Source: Leptospira andrefontaineae (GTDB lineage Bacteria; Spirochaetota; Leptospiria; Leptospirales; Leptospiraceae). Taken from it: DNA of 64,000 nucleotides. Of this stretch, positions 34,087-44,214 are shown one piece after another. The position numbers and the translations under genes are program-made. The stretch spans positions 520,448 through 584,447 of the forward strand of contig NZ_RQEY01000019.1 of NCBI RefSeq assembly GCF_004770105.1, in the 5' to 3' direction. A model generated the notes under the pieces. That model did no database searches. It saw only the letters and a list, made by a program, of their open reading frames with translations, and was not told the DNA's origin. Within the stretch, counting starts at the first letter, position 1, and each line of letters opens with the position of its first letter.

Positions 34087-35241
34087 ATTCTTAACTAATC
34101 CTACGGTTCCTCCGTAGTTTCCGAATTGCTCGTTATCTGTAGTGGAGCTTAAATTAGGCACTGTGCCTGCTTCCACAACTTGGCCCCCGGAAATGGAAGG
34201 TCCTTTTACTTCTCCTACACTGAAATAGGTGAGCTGGTAGAATCCACCGAATCGAATACCGAATGTTTCGAAAGGTTTAAGTACGAATCCTGTTTCGAAA
34301 GTCATAGTAAATCCGGAAGCTCCCGCAAAGAATCCATCCTTGGACTTGAATGCGTTGAAGTCTAAACCGTTATACGCTCCTGCAGTGGCTCCTGTATCTA
34401 CACCGATCTGAGCGGAACTTAAAGATAAGGTTCCCCAGAAAAAGCTTGTATCGCCTCGGAAGTACCAGTTCATCCAACTCCACATTGGAACTGCAACACC
34501 GTAATCCAAGGAAAGTGTAGTGATATTATATCTAAGATCTCCAAATCCGATCGCATAACCTGACATTCCATCCGAAGTTCCTGCGCTAAAACCTGGGAGC
34601 TTGAGTCCGAAATTGGAATAATCTCCACTTGTTTTACCTTGCCCATAACCGATTGAAAATTCGTAACTTATGTTATTAGAAGTATTTAAGTTCAAAGGTC
34701 CCCAACCGTACTTAACTTTCCACTCATTGGTGGTTGTAGTAATTTTATCGGTGGTATATCTATTAGAAGTACTTGTAGTAGTGGTTTCTGTTATAGATTT
34801 TTCTCCCAAGGAAGCTACGATACCTATGAATGTGTTATCAGACAACTGGTGAGAATATCTGATCTTAGGAAATCCACCGCTCGGAGTTGTCTTACTATCT
34901 TCCTTGAAGAATTCAGGCGTTCCACCTAGTGCACTTCCGGCAATCCTAACACTATTTAAGATTCCGTTAATAGACTGAGGTCCGCCTTGGTTCAGGCTTC
35001 CTGCAACTCCATCTAATTCCAAAATATGTAATAAACCATTTCCATATGAACTACTATTACTTGAGGAAGAGTAAGAAGAACTGCTACCTCCGATCGGAGC
35101 TTGGTCTTGAGGTGGTTGCTGTTGGTTATTATTCGTAGGTTGATTTTTAGGAGGCTTTTGATTATTCGGATTTCCTGTTTGTCCGTATAAGGAAAAGCAA
35201 ACTAGATAAGTTGCCAATATAGCTAGAATCTTTTTTTTCAT
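34081..35241 (-). CDS. Outer-membrane beta-barrel-like protein
   Basis: About 386 residues from the ATG at 35241. A signal peptide (MKKKILAILATYLVCFSLYG) precedes a low-complexity Asn/Gln/Pro/Ser linker (residues about 24-65), then a region of alternating polar and hydrophobic strands with many Gly and Tyr/Trp, as in small outer-membrane barrels (YSHQLSDNTFIGIVASLG, FGIRFGGFYQLTYF). The usual terminal aromatic residue is missing (ends GLVKNL). Reading back to 35343 would place the start before a strong terminator hairpin, so the shorter form is preferred. Function unknown. Confidence 0.75.
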   Translation of the reverse strand: MKKKILAILATYLVCFSLYGQTGNPNNQKPPKNQPTNNNQQQPPQDQAPIGGSSSSYSSSSNSSSYGNGLLHILELDGVAGSLNQGGPQSINGILNSVRIAGSALGGTPEFFKEDSKTTPSGGFPKIRYSHQLSDNTFIGIVASLGEKSITETTTTSTSNRYTTDKITTTTNEWKVKYGWGPLNLNTSNNISYEFSIGYGQGKTSGDYSNFGLKLPGFSAGTSDGMSGYAIGFGDLRYNITTLSLDYGVAVPMWSWMNWYFRGDTSFFWGTLSLSSAQIGVDTGATAGAYNGLDFNAFKSKDGFFAGASGFTMTFETGFVLKPFETFGIRFGGFYQLTYFSVGEVKGPSISGGQVVEAGTVPNLSSTTDNEQFGNYGGTVGLVKNL

Positions 35242-35252
35242 GAGGTGCCAGA

Positions 35253-35286
35253 GTAATAATTTTTTTCCCAAAACACCAATTATTAC
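35253..35286. promoter_or_regulatory. Inverted repeat just upstream of the barrel protein start
   Basis: A perfect 9-bp inverted repeat, GTAATAATT and AATTATTAC, with a 16-base spacer lies about 12 bases before the ATG on the minus strand. It could be an operator or a leader hairpin that sequesters the start. Confidence 0.45.
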
Positions 35287-35317
35287 AGAAGAGAGCAAGG
35301 AAAAAAACAAAAGACCG

Positions 35318-35341
35318 GAGCGGCCCCCGAAAGGGCCGCTC
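35318..35341 (-). terminator. Rho-independent terminator for the SIMPL gene
   Basis: GAGCGGCCC pairs with GGGCCGCTC around a 6-base loop. On the minus strand it is followed by a T-rich stretch (TTTTGTTTTTTT) within about 8 bases. It ends the upstream gene's transcript and separates it from the barrel gene. Confidence 0.8.
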
Positions 35342-35479
35342 ACGTAGTGAGAATAGTGAAGAGAATTGGATATATGTTAACTACTTACCGGGTTATTGGT
35401 ACTTAGGTAACAATCCATAAATACCATACCCATATAACCGATTGAAAAGACAGATTTTTTTCACTTATTTGCTGATTTT

Positions 35480-36163
35480 TTAATAAGAAACCTTCAATAA
35501 GATCTTCGCTTCGCGAAATAAATTTCCAGCTTCGATCGGAGTCGCAGATTTTGCGCTCATAGTTTGAAAACCATCCATGACAGGAAGTGGTTCGGAAATT
35601 TCTTGGAAGTCGGCTCTTATCTCTACAAAATCCTTAAATTTCAAGCCGAGTGCTGAAAGAATTATATCAGCTTTTTTGCGAGCATCCTTTGCAGCTAACT
35701 GTAATGCTTCTTGAGAAGCCTTCTCTAAATTTGCATCCGTTGCTTGTAATCGGATCCCTATGATTTGATTTGCTCCATTTTGTATGGACTCATCAATTAG
35801 TTTGCCTGCGGATTCTACTTTAGATCTTATTAAAACTGTATTGGACGCTACATAACCTTTGATCTGTCTCGCTCCAGATTTAGGATATTCGTATATAGTT
35901 TGAAGACGGACCACTTCTGTTTGTAACGAAAGTAAGGACTGCTTTTTGAGATATTTTACGAGAGAATCGGTCTTCGCTGAAGTTTTTTCATGAGCTTCTT
36001 CTGCTGTTTTGGATTCTGTCTCTACTCCGATACGTATCTCTATAAGTTCTGCAGGAACTGCAACTTTAGAGAATCCGCTAACGATCAGAACTTTTTCCTG
36101 TTCTGCAAATGCGGAACCTATACTAGCGAATAATAATATGCACCCGAATAATATTTTTTTCAT
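35480..36163 (-). CDS. SIMPL-domain (DUF541) exported protein
   Basis: A 227-residue protein with a signal peptide (KKILFGCILLFASIGSAFA). The SIMPL fold is clear: VLIVSGFSKVAVPAELIEIR, the helix IRLQATDANLEKASQEALQL, and KDARKKADIILSALGLK. Family members include an oxidative-stress-linked periplasmic protein of other bacteria and an eukaryotic signalling partner; bacterial function is poorly defined. Start at 36163 has GGAG about 6 bases upstream and gives a clean signal peptide; a longer frame starts 10 codons earlier. Periplasmic by inference. Confidence 0.8.
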   Translation of the reverse strand: MKKILFGCILLFASIGSAFAEQEKVLIVSGFSKVAVPAELIEIRIGVETESKTAEEAHEKTSAKTDSLVKYLKKQSLLSLQTEVVRLQTIYEYPKSGARQIKGYVASNTVLIRSKVESAGKLIDESIQNGANQIIGIRLQATDANLEKASQEALQLAAKDARKKADIILSALGLKFKDFVEIRADFQEISEPLPVMDGFQTMSAKSATPIEAGNLFREAKILLKVSY

Positions 36164-36271
36164 AAAAACTCCGAAGGTAAGACCTTTTTCCATTCGGGAA
36201 AATTCCCGAACGGTAAGGATTTTTAGATTTTATTCGAAGTTATAAAAATTGAAACTTGTAAGAAGAAACGA

Positions 36272-37156
36272 TCAGTACTTTACGAATTCTTTATCGAGTT
36301 CGTCTTCGTAGCGGCTGACACGTTTTTTTAAGTTTTTCTTTCCTACATAATATTGGCCTTCTTCTTCTCGTTTGGCCTTCTCTGTAAATTTTTCAGAACG
36401 ATGGGAAAGATAAGGATGTGTCATAAAATATTCTTGGATGGGTGAAGCGGCATTTTCCTTCCCACCGCTAGCTTCTTGTAGTTTTAGGAACGTTCTTCCC
36501 ATTGCGAACGGGTCGTAATATTCTCTGAGCAATAGATCGTAACCGTAAGAATCTGCTTCATCTTCTTGGTTTTTTCCGAAAGAAGGTTTTAGAAGTATTG
36601 CTGCAGTTAGATCTGCCAATTCACCTAGGGTAGAGGCACCGATCTTTCTCGCCAATAATTCCCCTCTTACCATATCCATGCAGTGAGAAAGTTCAACATG
36701 GCCAATTTCATGTCCGATAACTGCAACCAATTCTGCTTCAGAGCTTACCATAGAGAGAAGTCCCTTGGTTACGAATAAGATCCCTCCGGGCATTGCGTAA
36801 GCATTCGGAATGGAAGAATCCATTATAAAAATTCTATATTCGAATCTTTTATTTTTCCCGACCGTAAGGTTGGATACCAAACTTCTTAAATAGATCAGAT
36901 CAGGATCTTTTTCGTCTGCATAGGATTCATAACGTAAAGCCACTGAATCTCCCAGTTTTTTCTCATCTAAATCGCTAATAGGCATAAGTTTAGTAAGAGA
37001 ACGATCGAATGTCTTGATCGGTTTTCCAAGCAATTGGAATGCGGGAGAAAGAGTAGCAGGCATTTCTACATTTGCCTTACTCTTTACCGCCAAAAATGAA
37101 ATGGCTACTCCGGAAGCTAAAAGTATAACAAAGAATAATAATCGATTACGGAGCAT
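36272..37156 (-). CDS. M48-family zinc metalloprotease
   Basis: A 294-residue protein with an N-terminal membrane or signal segment (LLFFVILLASGVAISFLAV). The zinc motif is VIGHEIGHVELSH (HExxH), and the third ligand lies in EDEADSYGYDLL. The family (BepA, YfgC-like) acts in the periplasm on outer-membrane proteins or misfolded substrates. Start: the ATG at 37156 has AAGGAG 7 bases upstream and overlaps the DUF2339 gene's end by 11 bases, indicating coupling. A start 7 codons upstream is possible but has no such site. Confidence 0.85.
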   Translation of the reverse strand: MLRNRLLFFVILLASGVAISFLAVKSKANVEMPATLSPAFQLLGKPIKTFDRSLTKLMPISDLDEKKLGDSVALRYESYADEKDPDLIYLRSLVSNLTVGKNKRFEYRIFIMDSSIPNAYAMPGGILFVTKGLLSMVSSEAELVAVIGHEIGHVELSHCMDMVRGELLARKIGASTLGELADLTAAILLKPSFGKNQEDEADSYGYDLLLREYYDPFAMGRTFLKLQEASGGKENAASPIQEYFMTHPYLSHRSEKFTEKAKREEEGQYYVGKKNLKKRVSRYEDELDKEFVKY

Positions 37157-40136
37157 CTGCTTTCTCCTTATTTCCAAATTTGCCGTAAAGGGTGTTCATT
37201 AGGATAAGTATTCCCCCCACTCCCAAGAATACTAAAGCGCGAGTGATTGTGGACGACTGGGAAAGATCCCAGAAGATCAATCTTAATAGACATACGATCA
37301 TTGCAACCAGGGACACATAACGGAAATGTTCCTTTTTCAAAATGAGTCCCATTAAGAAAACGATAAACACTTCTACCATCCACAATAAAGTTAACAGAGA
37401 AGAATCAAAACTCCAGAATAGGAAGAATGCTCCCGCTGCGAATAAAGGATAAAATATGATATAATCGGATCTTCGGTCTAGTCTTTCAGAAAGGTTTCGG
37501 ACCCTGCCTGGATAACCTTCTACTTCTATTCCTTGGAATGTAGGAAGAAGTTGGATCCTTACTAAATAAGCGATCTGTAATACGATCCCGATTAGTCCAC
37601 CCAACCATTCTTGGTTTGCCCAATATTCGGAAGGAGTCAAAGACGAGCTGGAAATAAATGCCACATGGATACAGGAATACCAATAAAAGCAGAGAGAATA
37701 AAATCTGAATCTGGAGATTTCCCAAGAAGTTTTTAAACTGATCTGATTTAAGAAGAATGCCCAAACGATCCAGGCAACCGGTAACCATGTATTCGGGATT
37801 TCTAATGCGATAATCGCGGTGATGAATATAGCGGTTAATTCCCAAAATAATGGCAGAAGAGAACTCCAATAATTTGGAGTTTCTTTTTTAGGATTCGGAC
37901 TTTTTGCCCAATATAAAAATACTCCGATAGCTAATGCTTGGATCAAGAATCTGATCTTGAAAATTCCTACATAAAGTTCAGATTGCAGATGAACCAGAAT
38001 ATGAGCTCCTAAAAATAATCCCACAAACGTAAGTGCAAAAAATTGCCAGACTGGTCCTGCAGAATTGATGGAGGACTTCCAGGTATTTTCCCAAATCTTC
38101 TCTCTTTCGGAAAAAAAGTTTTTGGTTTCTAGGTATACCAATGAAAGAAGAAGCCAAAGTATTCCAGGTAAGAAAGGAGAAAGGCTTTGAGTAGTCCAAT
38201 ATGCTAAGAATACAATATGTAAAGAAAGAAGGATCGCTCCCGGTGAAGAAAAATATCTGATCTTGTCTGCGCCCATCTTTACTTTAGAAAGAGGGATCAT
38301 CAAGAAGCAGAATAGGATTGTAGGAAGATCTCTTAATAGTACTTCCCATCTTTCCAAAGAATAAATTCTATAGATCACTTCAAAATGTAATGCAGCTACA
38401 AAGAAGAAGAGCCCGACTCCTAGGCCGTTCCAATTCCTGTTTTGTCGGATCATCAATAATAGAATTCCGAATGCAGGAAGATACAATTCAGAATGTTTCC
38501 AATCGAATAATTGGAAACAAATAACGGATGCTAAAAGTCCTGAAAAAATTCCAGCAGGTGAAATTCTATCATCACCCCCTATTCCATAAACGTCATCGCT
38601 TGCTGTAGAACTTTCTTTATTGCGGATCTCGTCATAGAATTGGATCAAGAAAGTGAGAATGACCATCACAAGAGTAGTGATAACGATTGGCCAAGTTCCA
38701 AGATTTATTCCGCCAGAATATTTTATGATTAGAAGAAGAATGTACCAAGCCCAAGAAATATGAAGAAGAACGGCTCCTATGTTCTTGAGTAGATTTTCTT
38801 TTTCTTCTGCACTGACAACAAAGAAGATGGAGAATAGAAGTGAAACATAAACGTTGATCAGGAATAGATCCACTTCCCATCGAGTGAGTAATATGATCCC
38901 GATAGAAGCAAGGGCCAGAGAAACTAAAGTATCAGTGAGATAAAGCCAGCGAATGTTCAATTTTTCTCGAGCAGTTCTTGCCCAGAAAAATAATCCTATA
39001 GAAACAGAGATCAATACGGGAGGATTCCATTTAGATCCAGTGGAATAAACAGATAATCCTAATCCGATCCCGGCCCAAATGATAAGGTGAGTGATAAAAG
39101 GAAGTCGTTGTATACTTGCTGAAGAATATACTTTTCTATAATGAGCTAAGATGGATGGAATTCCGACAGCGAGAGTTCCTAAGATCCCCCAGGTTCTGGA
39201 AAGAGGCGAATTTAATACATGTAATTGTTCTGAAAAATGTCCTTTATAAAGAAAGTTTAAAATTAAAAAGGAAATTGCAGTTTGTATTAAATGAAATTCC
39301 CATTTAGTTCTATAAGATAAAACCACACTAAAGGTGGAAACTCCAACCGCTAAGAAGAAGATCAAAGTGCTTAGTGGAAGGATCGCTAAAGAGATTAAAC
39401 TTAATACTATATGAAGACTTGCAAACTTTTGTTGAGAAGTTTGCCAAGCAAGTCCTAGGTTTATTGAAATCCCAGCGATGATTAAGATAAGAGCGTAAAA
39501 TTCAGACTCTATCCATTTCATTCCTGGAACAGAAACCGCGGCAATACAAGAGAATAAGATAACTGCACCTGAACCGCTTCTGATCCAATAACCGATCTGC
39601 TCCCAGAATTCTTTTTTAACTAGAAGGATAGAAATAATGAATAAACCGATACCGATCCCTAATACCATTAAGAATCTGAAGAAAGGAGACATGTTCAGGG
39701 CCGCATAAATTCCTAAGAACCCAACACCCATTACGAGTATGATTGTTCCTAGGATCCCGGTCCAATTTTTCGCTATTTGCTTCTCGAATTTTTCCCAAGC
39801 TTCAGATTTTTTAGCAATAGGTTGAGGCTCTTGCTTTATAATAGTTGGAGGTATTTCTGCAGGCTTCGGGACTTTTGCAACAGGCTTGGAAGAAGGGAGT
39901 TCTTTCTTAGCTTCAGGGATTGTTTCTTTTACTAAGATTGGTTTTTCTTCTTTGATAGGCGACTTTTTCTTTTCTGCCTGAATTTCTAGAAGGGTAGAAG
40001 GTCCCTTCTCCTTTAATTGGTTCTCCAGATCTTGGACCCTTTCCAGTAATCCGTTGATCTTGGATAATAAAACGAAGGGAATGATAAGGTAGAATACGCC
40101 TGCAAAGAATGCTAATAAACCGATGAGAAATTCCAT
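37146..40136 (-). CDS. DUF2339 large polytopic membrane protein
   Basis: A 996-residue protein with one N-terminal helix, a Lys/Glu/Pro-rich linker (about 40-110), and then more than 20 membrane helices. The DUF2339 signature is seen at WEKFEKQIAKNWTGILGTII and LGIYAALNMSPFFRFLMVLG. The family is widespread with no agreed function; a role in envelope biogenesis is a guess. Its 3' end overlaps the M48 protease gene by 11 bases, so the pair is probably co-translated. Confidence 0.85.
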   Translation of the reverse strand: MEFLIGLLAFFAGVFYLIIPFVLLSKINGLLERVQDLENQLKEKGPSTLLEIQAEKKKSPIKEEKPILVKETIPEAKKELPSSKPVAKVPKPAEIPPTIIKQEPQPIAKKSEAWEKFEKQIAKNWTGILGTIILVMGVGFLGIYAALNMSPFFRFLMVLGIGIGLFIISILLVKKEFWEQIGYWIRSGSGAVILFSCIAAVSVPGMKWIESEFYALILIIAGISINLGLAWQTSQQKFASLHIVLSLISLAILPLSTLIFFLAVGVSTFSVVLSYRTKWEFHLIQTAISFLILNFLYKGHFSEQLHVLNSPLSRTWGILGTLAVGIPSILAHYRKVYSSASIQRLPFITHLIIWAGIGLGLSVYSTGSKWNPPVLISVSIGLFFWARTAREKLNIRWLYLTDTLVSLALASIGIILLTRWEVDLFLINVYVSLLFSIFFVVSAEEKENLLKNIGAVLLHISWAWYILLLIIKYSGGINLGTWPIVITTLVMVILTFLIQFYDEIRNKESSTASDDVYGIGGDDRISPAGIFSGLLASVICFQLFDWKHSELYLPAFGILLLMIRQNRNWNGLGVGLFFFVAALHFEVIYRIYSLERWEVLLRDLPTILFCFLMIPLSKVKMGADKIRYFSSPGAILLSLHIVFLAYWTTQSLSPFLPGILWLLLSLVYLETKNFFSEREKIWENTWKSSINSAGPVWQFFALTFVGLFLGAHILVHLQSELYVGIFKIRFLIQALAIGVFLYWAKSPNPKKETPNYWSSLLPLFWELTAIFITAIIALEIPNTWLPVAWIVWAFFLNQISLKTSWEISRFRFYSLCFYWYSCIHVAFISSSSLTPSEYWANQEWLGGLIGIVLQIAYLVRIQLLPTFQGIEVEGYPGRVRNLSERLDRRSDYIIFYPLFAAGAFFLFWSFDSSLLTLLWMVEVFIVFLMGLILKKEHFRYVSLVAMIVCLLRLIFWDLSQSSTITRALVFLGVGGILILMNTLYGKFGNKEKADAP

Positions 40137-40251
40137 AGTATGTAGGCCTTTTCGAGTAACGTGTCCTTAAGGATTGCAACTTTCTTGAATTTTGGAAAAA
40201 AAATGAAAGTTTTAGAAAAGTAGTTTCTAGCGTTATTTAGTCCATTAGTAT

Positions 40252-43200
40252 TTGAGGGTTTATTCCCTCGGTGATAAAAGTTTGGAATCATCCCTTTCAC
40301 AGCTCAGTATCCTCAGGCAGTTTTTCGAAAGGATCGGGGATGGTGTACTTGTATTTTCTTCTTCCGGAAGTCTGATCGAAGCGAATCCGGCAGCATTGCA
40401 GATCTTGGGCTATTCTTCCAAAGAATTGAAAGAGATAGATTTTAATCTGATCTCTGATATTCGAAACGGGATTTTTGAAAGTCTTAAAAAAGAAGAAAAA
40501 ACCAATTGGTACTTAGGCTATTTTTTACTTAAGACTAAAGAGATCAGGACATTTTATTGCCAAGGTTTTAAGATCCAAGGTGAAACAGATTCAGAAACCA
40601 CTACTTGGATCCATATCCGTTCTCCCAAACAACAAAGTGAACTTTCTAAAGAAGATATAACTCATCCGGAAATAGGATGGCGGGCTCTCGAAAAATTTTT
40701 CGATATGAACCCTTTGCCTATGGCGATCACCGAGATCGAAACTGGAAAATATCTAAAAGTAAACAGACAGTTTTGTATCCAGGTAAAATATTCTGAGAAT
40801 GAGATTGTTGGTAAAAGTGCATTAGAACTTGGCTTTTGGAGCTCTGCTGAAACGAGAGCGGATATAGTAGAGGCTATCAAAAAAGAAGGTTTTGTCAGAG
40901 ATATAGAATTACGTTTTACTAATAAATTGGGAGAAGAATTTTGGGGACTCTTCTCCGCTCACCCGATTGAATATGGAGGTTCTTTAAAACTTCTTACGAT
41001 CACTGTTCCGATTACCGACAGGGTAAAAGAAGAAGTAGAAAAACAAAAACTTTTAGATGAACTAAAAGAGAACCAGGAAATTCTAAATCAGATCATTCGG
41101 CTAAATCCAACCGCGATCACTTTATCCAAAGCCGATGGAACGTATCTAGATGCAAATGATGTATTCTCAAGTTTGATCGGTAAAACGAACGAAGAGATTA
41201 TAGGTAAGTCGCCAATTGATCTTGGAGTTTATTACGATCTAAGCGACAGAGAGATAATTCGAGGACTTCTAATCCAAAAAGGCGCAGTAGATAATCTAGA
41301 AGTGAAGATGGGCACCGCTGACGGAAAGATACGCTCTATTCTATTCTCCGCTAGAGTAATAGAAGCGGGTGGTGAAAAAAAGATCTTAGCGGTTGGTCAC
41401 GATATCACTCATATCAAAGAGGCGCAATCCGATCTAGAAAATCTTGCTTCTGAACTTGAAAAGAGTAAGGAACTTTTCCAAAGATTATTTCAGCTAATTC
41501 CTTCTGCAGTGGTTCTTACCGATTTGGTTTCCAGAAAGATCATCGATGTAAATGAAAGATTCCTGGAAGTCATAAAACTCAAAAGATCTGAAGTGATCGG
41601 AAAACTCACCACCGACATTAAGGTCTGGGATTATGATCCTGATAGAAGAAGTGAAATTTATAACCAGTTAGACGAGAAAGGTGAGGTCAGTAATATTGAA
41701 ACAGTTTTTCGAGCCGCCGATGGAACCGGGATCCCAGTTCTATATTCAGGAAGGATCGTCAAATTAAACGGAAGACCTCATGTCATTTCTCTTGCAACAG
41801 ATATCAGAGAACGGTTGGAAGCGGAAGAACAAACCAGGAAATTGAACGCGGAAGTCCGACACAATAAGGAACTATTTGAGAAAATTTTCCAAATGAACCC
41901 GGCTGCGGTCTCTCTTTCCGATCTGGAAACCGGCACTTATAGAGAGATCAACCAAGAATATTGTGACCTAATTGGATACACTAGAGAAGAGATTATTGGG
42001 AAAACTTCCTTCGAGTTGGGGATCTGGAAAGGTCCCATGGATAGAGCAAAGATCCGCAAGGAGTTGGAAGAAGTAGGCTGGTCCAAAAATATAGAAGCAA
42101 CCATCAATCGATCTGATAATACTGAAAGGCATGTAATTTCAGGAAACAGAGTGTTTAAGATCGGAGAAAAAATGATGCTTCTGGCACTTCTGATCGATGT
42201 AACCGATAAGAAAAAAGTGGAACAAGAAAGAGATCAGTATCTTCTCCAATTGGAGGAAAGTAAGGATCTTTTCGAAAAAGTTTTCGATCTGAACCCGGAT
42301 ACTATCTGTATTTCCGATCTAGAAACTGGCAAATATATCAATGTAAACTCAATGTTCTATGATCTGTTCGGGTTCACGAAAGAAGAAGCGATCGGAAAAG
42401 ACTCCATAGATATGGGGATTTGGCCCGATCCTGCTGTCAAACAAAAGCTCATAACCCAAATGAAAGAAGAAGGTATATTACGAGATATTGATATACCTTT
42501 TGTGAAAAAAGACGGAACTCATATAGATTCCATTTTTTCGGGCCGTATCATGAACTTGCTGGGAAGGCCGGTAATCGTTGCGATCACAAAAGATAATACT
42601 GCGGGAAAAGCAGCGGCGAGGGAAAAGGAAGAAGAGAGTTTAAAAGTTTCAGAACAAGCAAGAGTTCTATTGAATATGGCGACTGATCCTGATTTTGCGT
42701 CGGGTAATATCTCTGCAGGTCTGAATAATATAGTCAAAATGTGCACAGAAACTTTGCGATGTGATCGTGCCTCTATATGGCTTTTTTCTGATAAGGAAAG
42801 AACTGTCTGGTCTTTGGTTTCAGGATGGGATCAAAAATTTCTGTCTTATTTAGATCCGGATTCTATGGATCTAAAAGAGTACCCCAAATATTTTGCATCG
42901 ATGAAGACTGAAAGATTGGTGGATGCGTATGATGTAGTCAATGATCCAAGAACTTCTGAATTTGCAGAATCTTACAGTATTCCTCTTGGGATCCAATCCT
43001 TGTTGAACGCTCCTATTTTTTTAAGGGGTGGGATTTATGGGGCCATATGTTTGGAACATAGAGGTGCTCTTCGCAGATGGAAAGGTTTCGAGCAACAGTT
43101 CGTGGTCACAGTTGCGGAACAAGTCACTCAGTTATTATTAAATTCTGAAAGAAGAGAAGCTAAGGAAGAATTGGAAAATGCGGTTCGTATCCGAACTTCT

Positions 43201-44211
43201 GAATTAGCTTCCGCTTTGGATAATCTGAAAAAAACCCAGGACCAACTTATCCTTTCGGAAAAGATGGCCGCACTTGGACAGTTGGTTGCAGGTATCGCTC
43301 ATGAGATCAATAACCCGTTGGGTGCGATCTCTGCTTTAAGCGGTGAATTAAGAGCTTATTTAGATTCTTCTCCGGAACGTTTGAAAAAGTTAGGCCCATT
43401 CTTTGCCGAAGCGGAACCAAGTTATATCAAACGATTATCGGAATTTATCCGTGCAGGAATTTCCAATAAAGAAATTCAGGTTTCAAGAGAAGAAAGAAGG
43501 AATGTTCTTAAAAAACTAAAAAACACTTTGAGCGAACTTGGTTTCGAAAATCCATACGATCTCGCCGATAGATTGATGGATGTAGGGTTATATAATTCTA
43601 CAGAAGAATTTCCTGAAATATTTAAAGCAAAGACCAATCTTGCACTTTTGGATTTTGCGATCGAAGAGATCCAAACATATAAGAACGCGGCATCTATTCG
43701 GTTAGCCGTGGATAGAACTTCTAAAATTGTCTATGCTCTTAAAAGTTTTGCTCATATCGATTCTGGCGAAGGTAAGATCGAAACGGATCTCGCAGAAAAT
43801 ATAGAAACTGTACTTACCATTTATCATAACCAGATTAAAAACGGGGTAGAAGTAGAATTGGATTTCCAAGCAAGGCCGATAATTTTTGCTTACCCGGATG
43901 ACTTGATCCAAGTTTGGACAAATTTAATTTATAATTCTTTGCAAGCCATGCAGTTTAAAGGAAAGATCAAAATTTCTATTTTAGATTCTGACTCTGATGT
44001 TTCTGTTTTGATTTCAGATAATGGCCCGGGAATTCCTGCGGATATTAAATCTAAAATTTTCGATCCTTTTTATACAACTAAAGCTCCAGGAGAAGGAAGC
44101 GGTCTGGGCCTAGACATTTCGAGAAGGATTGTTTTAAAACATGGGGGAAGAATAGAATTCAATTCCAAACCGGGAAAGACAGTATTTAAGGTAATTCTCC
44201 CCAAAACTTAA
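40252..44211 (+). CDS. Six-PAS GAF histidine kinase
   Basis: 1319 residues from a TTG; a second in-frame TTG at 40282 is possible. Six PAS domains follow in line (about residues 14-790). The last five share a motif of the form LF-x-x-x-F, N-P, VN-x-x-F and IGK-x-x-x-x-LGxW, so they look like internal duplications. A GAF domain (about 820-965) precedes the kinase. H box: [17 protein letters not shown] with the phospho-His at about 1017. N box: [10 protein letters not shown] at about 1224, then DNGPGIP and [13 protein letters not shown]. About 210 residues separate H and N boxes, roughly 100 more than usual. No receiver or HPt domain. It has no membrane segments, so it senses cytosolic signals. 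Confidence 0.85.
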   Translation: MRVYSLGDKSLESSLSQLSILRQFFERIGDGVLVFSSSGSLIEANPAALQILGYSSKELKEIDFNLISDIRNGIFESLKKEEKTNWYLGYFLLKTKEIRTFYCQGFKIQGETDSETTTWIHIRSPKQQSELSKEDITHPEIGWRALEKFFDMNPLPMAITEIETGKYLKVNRQFCIQVKYSENEIVGKSALELGFWSSAETRADIVEAIKKEGFVRDIELRFTNKLGEEFWGLFSAHPIEYGGSLKLLTITVPITDRVKEEVEKQKLLDELKENQEILNQIIRLNPTAITLSKADGTYLDANDVFSSLIGKTNEEIIGKSPIDLGVYYDLSDREIIRGLLIQKGAVDNLEVKMGTADGKIRSILFSARVIEAGGEKKILAVGHDITHIKEAQSDLENLASELEKSKELFQRLFQLIPSAVVLTDLVSRKIIDVNERFLEVIKLKRSEVIGKLTTDIKVWDYDPDRRSEIYNQLDEKGEVSNIETVFRAADGTGIPVLYSGRIVKLNGRPHVISLATDIRERLEAEEQTRKLNAEVRHNKELFEKIFQMNPAAVSLSDLETGTYREINQEYCDLIGYTREEIIGKTSFELGIWKGPMDRAKIRKELEEVGWSKNIEATINRSDNTERHVISGNRVFKIGEKMMLLALLIDVTDKKKVEQERDQYLLQLEESKDLFEKVFDLNPDTICISDLETGKYINVNSMFYDLFGFTKEEAIGKDSIDMGIWPDPAVKQKLITQMKEEGILRDIDIPFVKKDGTHIDSIFSGRIMNLLGRPVIVAITKDNTAGKAAAREKEEESLKVSEQARVLLNMATDPDFASGNISAGLNNIVKMCTETLRCDRASIWLFSDKERTVWSLVSGWDQKFLSYLDPDSMDLKEYPKYFASMKTERLVDAYDVVNDPRTSEFAESYSIPLGIQSLLNAPIFLRGGIYGAICLEHRGALRRWKGFEQQFVVTVAEQVTQLLLNSERREAKEELENAVRIRTSELASALDNLKKTQDQLILSEKMAALGQLVAGIAHEINNPLGAISALSGELRAYLDSSPERLKKLGPFFAEAEPSYIKRLSEFIRAGISNKEIQVSREERRNVLKKLKNTLSELGFENPYDLADRLMDVGLYNSTEEFPEIFKAKTNLALLDFAIEEIQTYKNAASIRLAVDRTSKIVYALKSFAHIDSGEGKIETDLAENIETVLTIYHNQIKNGVEVELDFQARPIIFAYPDDLIQVWTNLIYNSLQAMQFKGKIKISILDSDSDVSVLISDNGPGIPADIKSKIFDPFYTTKAPGEGSGLGLDISRRIVLKHGGRIEFNSKPGKTVFKVILPKT

Positions 44212-44214
44212 AGT

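Noticed and set aside
37168..39798. Many frames in alternative phases within the DUF2339 gene
   Set aside because: They are shadows of a long Leu/Ile-rich membrane protein; none has its own start signal or domain.
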